From NCBI RefSeq assembly GCF_000749845.1, contig NZ_JQHM01000013.1:20142-84141 (forward strand): a stretch of 64,000 bases of DNA. Reading direction: 5' to 3'. The position numbers were made by a program, and so were the translations under genes. Shown here piece after piece: positions 39,742-48,048 of this stretch (positions are counted from its first letter, which is position 1; each line of letters begins with the position of its first letter). The stretch comes from Pectobacterium betavasculorum (lineage in GTDB: Bacteria > Pseudomonadota > Gammaproteobacteria > Enterobacterales > Enterobacteriaceae). The notes under the pieces are model-generated. The model made no database searches. It was not told the origin of the DNA and worked only from the letters and a program-made list of their open reading frames with translations.

Positions 39742-40112
39742 CCCTCATTGGTTACGGATCAAACCCAAAGGTCGCTTATGCGGCCTTTTTTCATTCTTCA
39801 GGCTGCCTCTCTTCCCAGAAAGACCTTACCGATCACAATTTTATGTGCCGATACACTAGCACTCCGCTAAAAAAGAGGTGGGTCACAAAAAGAAATGCAT
39901 TATTAAAATAACATTTCATTTTTAATGAATAATTATTTCACCAAAAGGAACCTCGTTTAGGCATCGCCCTTGAATCGGCTTGGGTGCACAATGAAGCCCC
40001 AGACGTTTTCTCTAAAGGCCGTGACAACAACGATAAAAAGCAGCGACCTTCCATTGATAACGCTTGAGTTCATTACCCGTTTCCAATTAACCAACAAGGG
40101 ATATGTCTAACC
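39742..40112. other. hmp-paeY intergenic region with an AT-rich, KdgR-like stretch
   Basis: 371 bases without a gene. After the hmp terminator, the AT-rich stretch 39890-39945 contains AAAATAACATTTCATTTT (39905-39922) and AATGAATAATTATTTCA (39924-39940). Both resemble KdgR operators (TGAAA and TTTCA arms), though arm spacing is not ideal. KdgR control of pectinase genes is the rule in Pectobacterium. Confidence 0.4.
39767..39792 (+). terminator. Rho-independent terminator after hmp
   Basis: AAAGGTCGC...GCGGCCTTTTTT forms a short stem around TTAT followed by a T-run. Confidence 0.8.
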
Positions 40113-41771
40113 ATGGCAAAACGTTTTTCAGAAAGTGTGGCTTTAGCTCTGATACTTTCCGCCCCTTTCACTCTGGTACACGCTAAAACTCCCGCTGCTG
40201 CACACCAGACCGCCGCGCCAGAGAACGCGAAATGGCTATCGGGTTCAACGCTAGGTGAAAAAACCGGTTTATCGGGTAATGTCACCGCACGGGATATCCA
40301 CCAGCCTGCCACCATCATTATCAGAGATCAGCAAGGCCAGAAACGGCAGACACGGACCGATGAGCAAGGAAAGTATCACCTTGATATCTCTGGCCTCACA
40401 CCACCGTTACGTCTTTTAGCCATCGAATCCGGTGGCAATAATTGCCTGCTGAATAATATTTCTCGTGCAATTTGTCTGTCCGCCGTTGCCCCTTCATTGC
40501 ATGACGGCAAAGAAAATATCGCCAATATCAATCCGTTGACTGACCGCATTACTTCAGATATCGCGGTAGCCGCAGGCTACATTGGTCCACAGCAGTTAAC
40601 AGATGACACGGCATCACCAAAGCTGAACGCTACAGCATGGAAAAAAGCCTACGCCGATTTTCATGCGGGTTTTAATGGCGCATTGAAGCAGGTAGGCATC
40701 AGCGCCCCCGCGCGCTTCGACCCTCTGACCTACCCCGCCGCTCAGCAGGAAGCTGTCACCAAAATCGTCAACGTTATTAACCATAACCGTAATTATCACA
40801 ACAATACGGGCTACTCCGGCCACACGGTGCTGACTGATAGCGCATTTCATCCGATTGTCGGCCTGAACGATAAAGGTGACTATGAACCATTAGATTATCG
40901 GTCTGCCCGCCAGAATCTGGATGCAATTCAAAAAGCGAAAACCCGCATTTTCATCGTCGGCGACTCAACCGCAGCCACCTATGAAAAAGGGCGCTTCCCA
41001 CGCATGGGATGGGGACAGGTTTTTGAACAAGAATTCAGTAAAAACAGCGGCGTAAAAGTTGTCAATGGCGCACGTTCAGGCCGTAGCTCACGCGACTATT
41101 TTTACGAAGGCTGGTTCCGTCAGATGCAGCCCCTGATGAAAGAAGGTGATTTCCTGTTTATTCAGATGGGACACAACGATCAAAACTGCAACGGTGCCAA
41201 AGCGGTACGCGGCCCTGCTGATGTTGCTAACCTCTGCACTTACCCGAACGATGCAGCAGGAAAAAAACAGGCGCCGCAGGGGAAAGCTGATATGTCATTC
41301 CAGACATCGCTGGAACGCTATGTCACTTTTGCCCGTCAGCACAAACTCACACCGGTTCTGCTGACCCCAACCACCCGAGTCAAAACGGCTGAAGGTAAAG
41401 AGGGCACTCCAGCCGTACATAGCCACTTCACCAAGCAAGACTCAGAAAATGGTTATGCCTTCATCGGCGATTACAGCCAGACCATCAAAAACACGGCAAC
41501 AGATAACAAGGTGATTTTACTGGACGTTGAACCTGCCACTATCGCGCTGGCGAATCAGGGCAGCAGCAATCATTGGAAACAATACTGGCTGGCAGTCGAT
41601 CCCAAGCAATACCCTTTTTATCGCGATCAAGCCGGTAGCCTGAGCAAGCCGGATACCACTCATTTTCAGAAAAAAGGCGCTATTGCCGTGGCAGGCATTG
41701 TCGCTGATGCCATTCGTCAGGAACCCGCTTTAGCGTCGCTGGCGGAAAAAACGGCCAGCAAGCACAAGTAG
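40113..41771 (+). CDS. paeY: Pectin acetylesterase PaeY
   Basis: 552-aa secreted SGNH-type esterase (CE12) that removes acetyl groups from pectin so lyases and methylesterase can act. The signal peptide ends near TLVHA (residue 24). An N-terminal beta-rich domain (about 30-280) precedes the catalytic domain with block I IVGDSTAAT, block II 'NGARSGRSS', block III GHND and the catalytic Asp/His in PDTTHFQKKG. Length agrees with Dickeya PaeY (551 aa), and the next gene is pemA as in Dickeya. Note 'CTYPNDAAG' and other Cys that may form disulfides outside the cytoplasm. Confidence 0.93.
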   Translation: MAKRFSESVALALILSAPFTLVHAKTPAAAHQTAAPENAKWLSGSTLGEKTGLSGNVTARDIHQPATIIIRDQQGQKRQTRTDEQGKYHLDISGLTPPLRLLAIESGGNNCLLNNISRAICLSAVAPSLHDGKENIANINPLTDRITSDIAVAAGYIGPQQLTDDTASPKLNATAWKKAYADFHAGFNGALKQVGISAPARFDPLTYPAAQQEAVTKIVNVINHNRNYHNNTGYSGHTVLTDSAFHPIVGLNDKGDYEPLDYRSARQNLDAIQKAKTRIFIVGDSTAATYEKGRFPRMGWGQVFEQEFSKNSGVKVVNGARSGRSSRDYFYEGWFRQMQPLMKEGDFLFIQMGHNDQNCNGAKAVRGPADVANLCTYPNDAAGKKQAPQGKADMSFQTSLERYVTFARQHKLTPVLLTPTTRVKTAEGKEGTPAVHSHFTKQDSENGYAFIGDYSQTIKNTATDNKVILLDVEPATIALANQGSSNHWKQYWLAVDPKQYPFYRDQAGSLSKPDTTHFQKKGAIAVAGIVADAIRQEPALASLAEKTASKHK

Positions 41772-41871
41772 TCACCAGTCAGGCAAACGATAAGACAGAA
41801 CCACGCGCGGCGTTACTTAGCCGCGCGTTATAGACCTCCCCCTTTCCTTTACCGATTACAGGACTCTGGAC

Positions 41872-42978
41872 ATGATAAACGCCTCACATCTCGGCAAAAC
41901 ACTGACCTTAGCCATGTTAATTTCCTCACCCTGGGCGTTAGCACAGGCAGCTGACTACAATGCGCTGGTTTCCGCCAATGCAACGGACGCCAAAGCCTAC
42001 AAAACCATTACTGAAGCTATCGCCAGTGCCCCGGCAGACAGTTCTCCGTTTGTTATCTATGTGAAAAATGGCGTATACCACGAGCGCCTCACCATTACGC
42101 GTCCCAACATTCATCTCCAGGGCGAAAGCCGTGACGGCACCGTGATCACCGCGACCACCGCGGCGGGTATGCTCAAGCCCGATGGCAGCAAATGGGGAAC
42201 CTATGGCAGCAACACGGTGAAAGTCGATGCCCCCGATTTCAGCGCCCGTTCACTGACCATCAGCAATGATTTCGATTACCCTGCCAATCAGGCAAAAGCG
42301 AATGAGGATCCAACCAAATTAAAAGACTCGCAGGCCGTAGCATTATTAGTTGCCGAAAATAGCGATCGTGCGTGGTTCCATGATGTCAGCCTGACTGGCT
42401 ATCAGGACACGTTGTATGTGAAAGGTGGACGCAGCTTCTTCTCAAAATGCCGTATCAGCGGCACCGTTGATTTCATTTTTGGCAACGGTACTGCACTGTT
42501 TGACGATTGCGACATCGTCGCGCGTAACCGTACCGACGTGAAAGATCAGCCTCTTGGCTATCTCACCGCCCCCAGCACCGACATTAAGCAAAAATATGGT
42601 TTAGTCATTACCAATAGCCGGGTGATTAAAGAGAAAGACGTTCCGGCGAAAAGCTATGGTTTAGGCCGCCCCTGGCATCCAACGACCACCTTTGAGGATG
42701 GTCGCTATGCCGATCCTAACGCTATCGGCCAGACTGTATTCCTGAACAGCAGCATGGATGACCACATCTATGGCTGGGACAAAATGTCAGGCAAAGATAA
42801 ACAAGGTGAGAAAATCTGGTTCCATCCGCAGGATTCACGCTTTTTCGAATATAAGTCCAGCGGAAAAGGCGCAGAGAAAAACGATCAGCGCCGCCAGTTA
42901 AGCGAGGCAGAAGCGGCAGAATACACCGCAGATAAAGTGCTGGCAGGTTGGGTGCCTACCGCACCGAAAGGGAAGTAA
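41872..42978 (+). CDS. pemA: Pectin methylesterase PemA
   Basis: 368-aa secreted CE8 enzyme that de-esterifies methylated pectin. The signal peptide ends at ALAQA (about residue 26). The right-handed parallel beta-helix carries the catalytic Asp residues in 'YQDTLYV' and 'VDFIFGNGTALFDDC' and the substrate Arg in GLGRPW. It is 100 bases downstream of paeY and probably co-transcribed. Its size is close to Dickeya PemA (366 aa). Confidence 0.96.
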   Translation: MINASHLGKTLTLAMLISSPWALAQAADYNALVSANATDAKAYKTITEAIASAPADSSPFVIYVKNGVYHERLTITRPNIHLQGESRDGTVITATTAAGMLKPDGSKWGTYGSNTVKVDAPDFSARSLTISNDFDYPANQAKANEDPTKLKDSQAVALLVAENSDRAWFHDVSLTGYQDTLYVKGGRSFFSKCRISGTVDFIFGNGTALFDDCDIVARNRTDVKDQPLGYLTAPSTDIKQKYGLVITNSRVIKEKDVPAKSYGLGRPWHPTTTFEDGRYADPNAIGQTVFLNSSMDDHIYGWDKMSGKDKQGEKIWFHPQDSRFFEYKSSGKGAEKNDQRRQLSEAEAAEYTADKVLAGWVPTAPKGK

Positions 42979-42985
42979 GTGTGAC

Positions 42986-43012
42986 GAAGCCAGCCCTCAT
43001 CAGGCTGGCTTC
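42986..43012 (+). terminator. Hairpin after pemA
   Basis: GAAGCCAGCC pairs perfectly with GGCTGGCTTC over a 7-base loop, just past the pemA stop. The T-run is missing, so terminator strength is uncertain. Confidence 0.6.
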
Positions 43013-43068
43013 CTGAAACTCGAATTACGCAGAGTATATTGCGATATTAACAGAGTGAGGCGAAACGA

Positions 43069-43422
<354 letters not shown>

Positions 43423-43565
43423 TTATCTATGTTGCGGCCAAAGCCGAGCATCAGCGAATAAACAGCATGTCAGAACTTAGGCAGACAATCTATATCCGTA
43501 TACTTTACGCTGCTTGTGAGTTGGGTACTTAACTCTTCCGCATCACACTGCCTGTTCTCTCAGCG

Positions 43566-44903
43566 CTAGTCTTTAAAATCGTTGGCATCCAGCTCGTGGC
43601 GACCCAACAGCTTATAAAATTCTGTTCGATTACGCCCAGCCATCCGCGCGGCCTGCGTCACGTTACCTTTGGCGATCTGTAATAATTTTCGCAAATAGTT
43701 AAGCTCAAACTGATGCCGCGCTTCAACAAACGTCGGCAACGCGGTGTTTTCACCTTCCAGCGCCTGCTCAACCAGCGCATCGCTGATTACCGGTGCGCTG
43801 GTCAACGCGACACACTGTTCAATGACATTCACCAACTGGCGCACGTTACCCGGCCAGCTTGCCGTCATCAAGCGCTTCATCGCATCAGTTGAAAAGGTGC
43901 GTACAAAAGGCTTGTGACGATTGGCAGATTCGCGCAGCAGATGGTTTGCCAGCATTGGGATATCTTCGGCACGCTCATGCAACGCAGGTAGCTTCATATT
44001 CACCACGTTGAGCCGATAATACAGGTCTTCGCGGAATTCGTTTTTTTCCATCGCCTTTGGCAAATCACGATGCGTGGCGGAAATAATCCGCACGTCGATG
44101 TCCAGATCGCGGTTACTCCCCAGCGGACGGACTTTTCGCTCCTGCAAAACACGTAGCAGCTTAACCTGTAAAGACAGCGGCATATCGCCGATTTCATCTA
44201 AAAACAGCGTACCGCCTTCTGCTGCCTGAAAAAGCCCTTCACGATTGCTGACCGCACCAGTAAAAGCGCCTTTGGCATGACCGAACAGCTCCGATTCCAG
44301 CAGTGGCTCCGGCAGCGCACCGCAGTTAATCGCGATAAAGGCTTTTTTCGCTCGCGGGCTTGCCGCATGAATCGCCTGCGCCAGCACCTCTTTCCCGGTT
44401 CCGCTCTGGCCATTAATCAGCACGCTGACATCCGACTGTGCGACCATTCTGGCCTGCTCCAGCAAACGCAGCATAATTGGGCTACGCGTCACGATAGTTT
44501 CACGCCAGCTTTCATCACCCGCTGGCGCAGACAATGCCATCGCTTCATCTATCGCTTTGTAGAGCGCATCGCGGTCAACAGGCTTCGTGAGGAAGCTGAA
44601 TACCCCTTGCTGCGTCGCCGCAACCGCATCGGGGATAGATCCGTGAGCGGTTAAAATGATTACCGGCATACCCGGCTGATAACGCTGGATTTCGGAAAAC
44701 AGTGCCATGCCATCCATCTCGTCCATACGAAGATCGCTGATAACCAGATCGAATGTCTCACGCGTTAACAGACGCAGTGCCTCTTGGCCGCTCTCCGCCG
44801 TCATCACGCTGAATCCTTCGCTGCTCAGACGCATTCCCAACAGCTTTAGCAGGCTCGGATCATCATCCACGAGCAACAAACTCGCCGTTTTTCTGGCTGT
44901 CAT
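43566..44903 (-). CDS. glrR: Sigma-54-dependent response regulator GlrR
   Basis: 445-aa NtrC-type activator. The receiver domain has the phospho-Asp in 'DLVISDLRMDEMDG'. The AAA+ domain carries Walker A (GQSGTGKEVLA) and the sigma-54-contacting GAFTGA loop. The C-terminal Fis-type HTH is 'NVTQAARMAGRNRTEFYKLL'. It activates the sRNA gene glmY, whose promoter with three TGTC-N10-GACA sites lies at 47622-47833. Its start overlaps the qseG stop (ATGA). Confidence 0.96.
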   Translation of the reverse strand: MTARKTASLLLVDDDPSLLKLLGMRLSSEGFSVMTAESGQEALRLLTRETFDLVISDLRMDEMDGMALFSEIQRYQPGMPVIILTAHGSIPDAVAATQQGVFSFLTKPVDRDALYKAIDEAMALSAPAGDESWRETIVTRSPIMLRLLEQARMVAQSDVSVLINGQSGTGKEVLAQAIHAASPRAKKAFIAINCGALPEPLLESELFGHAKGAFTGAVSNREGLFQAAEGGTLFLDEIGDMPLSLQVKLLRVLQERKVRPLGSNRDLDIDVRIISATHRDLPKAMEKNEFREDLYYRLNVVNMKLPALHERAEDIPMLANHLLRESANRHKPFVRTFSTDAMKRLMTASWPGNVRQLVNVIEQCVALTSAPVISDALVEQALEGENTALPTFVEARHQFELNYLRKLLQIAKGNVTQAARMAGRNRTEFYKLLGRHELDANDFKD

Positions 44904-45721
44904 TGTCTTGTTGACTCCTTCTTCGTCGTCGGTTTGTCCGTATGTGATTCCATCGGCGGCGCGTAGGTGTCATCCGCATTTACCGGTTCATTTCTGGATT
45001 TCGTTGCCGAATTACGCGAGCCGTCTCTATTCGCACCAGCACCGCTGCGACGCTCGGTATCGTTATCTGGCATCTCTCCCGACAGTTGCTTACGGGACGA
45101 CAACTGCCGCTCAATATCCGTCAGATTCTCCAGTTTCTGTGTGGTGGTTTCTAACTGGTATTGCAGGTGGCTTTGTTGCACTCGTAAAACATCTAGCTGT
45201 TTATCGCTGGACTCCTGTAAACGCTTATAGCGCAGGCGTTCATCCGATAGCGCCAAAAACAGCGTTTGTCTGTCACGCCAGGTTTGCATCAGCGGACGCA
45301 ACGCCGCAGGGAAAGCCAAACGATATAAATTGATCTTTTCCAGCACCTGACGCCGTTCAGCCTGAGTAATACCGGCATTATCCAACAGAATACCTTGCTT
45401 AAACACACTATCCCAGTTGTCACCCGCAACCTGCCCGGCTTCCTCACGAGCCTGAAATTGTGTCAAACGCCCGGCACAGTCCATCGCTCGTAACCAGTAA
45501 AGCGCGTTATTCATGGATTCGCGATCGTCTACCTGCCAGAGATGCTCGCATTGCGCGATACGGAAATCGGCAACCTGCTCTTTCGGCGGTATCGCTTCTG
45601 CTTCTAGCAACGCAGTGCCGCTGTTCACATGACTATTACACGCAGCCAAAACGAGCGGCAACGACGTCACCACCGTTTTCAACAGACGGTAAAACCCTCT
45701 ATTTGTAAGCCATCCCTTCAT
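44900..45721 (-). CDS. qseG: Lipoprotein QseG
   Basis: Outer-membrane lipoprotein (about 273 aa) encoded between the kinase and regulator genes. In E. coli it interacts with the GlrK/QseE kinase. The lipobox is VLAAC and a Gln/Leu-rich coiled coil occupies the centre (SDERLRYKRLQESSDKQLDV). I prefer ATG 45721, with TAGGA six bases upstream, over ATG 45736. The C-terminal 70 residues are charged and low in complexity. Confidence 0.88.
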   Translation of the reverse strand: MKGWLTNRGFYRLLKTVVTSLPLVLAACNSHVNSGTALLEAEAIPPKEQVADFRIAQCEHLWQVDDRESMNNALYWLRAMDCAGRLTQFQAREEAGQVAGDNWDSVFKQGILLDNAGITQAERRQVLEKINLYRLAFPAALRPLMQTWRDRQTLFLALSDERLRYKRLQESSDKQLDVLRVQQSHLQYQLETTTQKLENLTDIERQLSSRKQLSGEMPDNDTERRSGAGANRDGSRNSATKSRNEPVNADDTYAPPMESHTDKPTTKKESTRQ

Positions 45722-45771
45722 AAATCCTATATTCATTATCTATTCATTCTCGGAATTTATTCATTCTCGGA

Positions 45772-47208
45772 CTATTCGTTATCGGACAATAAGGGCAACT
45801 CGATGCGGAAACACACATCAGCATAATCCACGGTAATTAGGCTAAGCTCACCACGCATGCGACGAATGCAATCACGCGCAATACTCAGCCCCAACCCACT
45901 TCCTTTGACTGCACCACGGCGCTGATGGCTTCCCTGATAAAAAGGCTCGAAAATCATGCCTCGTTCTGCATCAGGAATGGGCGTACCACTGTTTGCGACA
46001 TCAATCTGAACGCGATTGCCAATCTGACGGCTATAAACCCAAATGTTACCGGATTCCTTACCGTAGTGCACCGCATTGGAATAGAGATTATCAATCACTC
46101 GCATTAACAACGTCGTCTCCGCCCAACAGTGTTCGACGGCCAGCGTCACATCGGTGTGAATCATTTTGGCACGGGCAGGCAGACTGTGGGATGAAACAAC
46201 AATATCGACGATCTCTTCGATTTCAACGCGTTCCAGCTCGGTCGGTGTATCCGCCAGCTTGCGGTTATAGTCAAGTAGTTGATCGATCAGCTGTAGTAGG
46301 TGGCGGCTGCTGCTATCGAGGATATCAACAACCTCTTTCTGATCGGCAGTCAGCGGACCAACGACCTCATCTGCAAGCAGTTCGGTACCCTCCCGTAGGC
46401 TCGCCAGCGGTGTCTTGAGTTCGTGGGAAATATGGCGTAAGAATTCATGCCGCTGCGACTCCAGCCACGACAGACGCTCGCTCAGCCAGATAATGCGCTG
46501 CGCCAATGTCCGAATTTCACGCGGCCCTTTAAAGGTGCTGGTGTTACCCAACGAGCGCCCTTCCCCAAGGCGGTTAATCATCCGCTCTACGCCATTAACC
46601 GGACCAATAATCATCCGCGTAAAAAGAACCACCAGCAATACGCTGACCAGGAATAACAGTAGCGCCTGCCAGCCAAAGAACTGGCCGCGTTCAGAAATAG
46701 CCTGCTGGAGCTGTTGCCCACGGGAGAAAACGACGTCACGCGTTACCTGCACCATCTGTCCGTTGGCACGGGAAAACCCTTCCAGCAGGCTGGATGCCGT
46801 TTGTTCCGGGCCGCTGTTATGGCAGCGTATTTCGCTGAGTTGAGTAAGGAGTTGACGTAGCGTCTGGTAATAACGGGGATCGGGCAGTACCTGCACGTGG
46901 GAGTCCAGCATTTGCGAATACTGTTTACGCTGGTTCTGATAGAGCGTCGCCAGCGTCTGATCGTCCAATACGCAGTATTGCCGGTAGCTACGCTCCATCG
47001 CCAGCGCGACGCTGGTCATCGCCTCACTGCGGCGAGCATCCGTCAGCGTTGTCCGGTTAATATCCGCAGCCTGTTCGCTCAGCATGTTCAGACTTTGATA
47101 AGCCTGATAGGCCAGCACCAACAGTGGCAGCAGTACCAACAAGAACGCCATAATTACTAATTGCCGCAGGGAACGCGGGAATAAACGCCATCGTTTCAAA
47201 GAAATCAT
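45772..47208 (-). CDS. glrK: Sensor histidine kinase GlrK
   Basis: 478-aa inner-membrane sensor kinase, partner of GlrR. Two transmembrane helices (about residues 15-36 and 175-196) enclose a periplasmic helical domain. A HAMP domain follows, then the HisKA phospho-acceptor in 'FLRHISHELKTPLASL' and the ATPase N, F and G boxes (DNLYSNAVHYG, 'GSGLGLSIARDCI'). It is the first of glrK-qseG-glrR-glnB. Two copies of TATTCATTCTCGG lie directly downstream of its stop. Confidence 0.96.
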   Translation of the reverse strand: MISLKRWRLFPRSLRQLVIMAFLLVLLPLLVLAYQAYQSLNMLSEQAADINRTTLTDARRSEAMTSVALAMERSYRQYCVLDDQTLATLYQNQRKQYSQMLDSHVQVLPDPRYYQTLRQLLTQLSEIRCHNSGPEQTASSLLEGFSRANGQMVQVTRDVVFSRGQQLQQAISERGQFFGWQALLLFLVSVLLVVLFTRMIIGPVNGVERMINRLGEGRSLGNTSTFKGPREIRTLAQRIIWLSERLSWLESQRHEFLRHISHELKTPLASLREGTELLADEVVGPLTADQKEVVDILDSSSRHLLQLIDQLLDYNRKLADTPTELERVEIEEIVDIVVSSHSLPARAKMIHTDVTLAVEHCWAETTLLMRVIDNLYSNAVHYGKESGNIWVYSRQIGNRVQIDVANSGTPIPDAERGMIFEPFYQGSHQRRGAVKGSGLGLSIARDCIRRMRGELSLITVDYADVCFRIELPLLSDNE

Positions 47209-47318
47209 CTCATTACCTATCGAATCCGCTCTGATGCTAACTGAGTCTTATAAAAGTTCAACGTTTTCCCTTACGGCATGCGCAACGCTTCGCAATACGG
47301 CATGAATACCGAGTAATA

Positions 47319-47358
47319 CTGTAGAAAGTAACGCTGTAGAAAGTAACGCCGTAAAAAG
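47319..47358. repeat. 15-bp tandem repeat in the glrK leader
   Basis: CTGTAGAAAGTAACG occurs twice back to back (47319-47333, 47334-47348), with a third degenerate start (CCGTAAAAAG). It lies between the GlmY terminator and glrK. Confidence 0.8.
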
Positions 47359-47391
47359 CAATCAGGGGGATTTTCTGGAGGGGATGATGAT

Positions 47392-47612
47392 AAAACATCA
47401 CGCGGCCAGAAGAATCGCTCCCTCTGGCCGCGTAACTGAATAGGCGGTGCCTCACTCAACGTGTCGCCCGATGCTTGATAACGTTCGTTTTCACGCGCTG
47501 TTATCGGTCTGGTGGACGATAGGCACCCTTTCTTTTGGCATCATTCCAGATGTTATGAGCGAAATGTTTGCCAGTTAGCAACGCAATCATAACCAGTTGA
47601 ATGAGCAACACT
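47392..47612 (-). ncRNA. glmY: Small RNA GlmY
   Basis: GlmY acts by titrating RapZ, so that GlmZ survives and activates glmS translation. Here the predicted 5' end AGTGTTGCTCATTCAACTGG closely resembles the E. coli GlmY 5' end (AGTGGCTCATTCACC). It starts 10 bases after the GC of a sigma-54 promoter and lies between purL and glrK, the expected position. The 3' end is a strong hairpin (CGCGGCCAGA/TCTGGCCGCG, 47401-47432) followed by GTTTTATC. The exact 3' end is estimated. The length of ~220 is somewhat above the E. coli primary transcript. Confidence 0.8.
47401..47432 (-). terminator. Terminator of GlmY
   Basis: A perfect 10-bp stem CGCGGCCAGA/TCTGGCCGCG, followed on the minus strand by TGATGTTTTATC. 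Confidence 0.75.
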
Positions 47613-47621
47613 GACTAAAAT

Positions 47622-47636
47622 GCACGTATCATGCCA
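47622..47636 (-). promoter_or_regulatory. Sigma-54 promoter of glmY
   Basis: On the minus strand TGGCATGATACGTGC has the -24 GG and -12 GC at the exact sigma-54 spacing (consensus TGGCAC-N5-TTGC). It places the start near 47612. Confidence 0.85.
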
Positions 47637-47752
47637 ACCTAAGAAAACAAAAATCAATACAATGATTCTTAAGGTTTTTTACTTTATACGTCATTGAAAA
47701 ATAAATATTCCAGAATGCAAATAGCGAAAATACGCGCAAAGGAGACGATTTA

Positions 47753-47833
47753 TGTCGCTAAAAACAGACAGCTTTATAATACCGTCACACCATTCTTATA
47801 AATCAATAGGTTAAATGTCACCAATTAGAGACA
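47753..47833 (-). promoter_or_regulatory. GlrR activator sites 1 and 2 upstream of glmY
   Basis: Two perfect TGTC-N10-GACA sites lie at 47753-47770 and 47816-47833, about 140-220 bases upstream of the glmY start. They match the GlrR consensus known from E. coli. A third, CGTC-N10-GACA at 47848-47865, matches 7 of 8 bases. Confidence 0.85.
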
Positions 47834-47884
47834 ACAAAAAACCAATTCGTCGCAAAAAAACGACAAACCGAGAGAACATACGTA

Positions 47885-47903
47885 AAAAAGGGGCCGAAGC
47901 CCC
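47885..47903 (-). terminator. purL terminator, distal complete copy
   Basis: On the minus strand GGGGCTTCGGCCCCTTTTTT is a classic tetraloop terminator. It lies beyond repeat element copy B, and a truncated copy of its 5' part lies on the purL side of that element. Confidence 0.85.
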
Positions 47904-48016
47904 TAATGCCGATCGTTTAAAAACCGAGATACACGGAGCGACCACGGGGCGAGGTGTCCCTGCGGGAACCTCATCCCCGTGTTTCTCCTAAAATGAGGCT
48001 TAAGTGATCAGTATTA
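47904..48016 (-). repeat. Dispersed palindromic repeat, copy B
   Basis: 113-bp element, near-identical to copy A when read on the minus strand. It sits between 12-bp direct repeats GGCCGAAGCCCC at 47892-47903 and 48017-48028, which are parts of the purL terminator. Confidence 0.88.
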
Positions 48017-48048
48017 GGCCGAAGCCCCTTCCCCTAACAAACAGTAAC

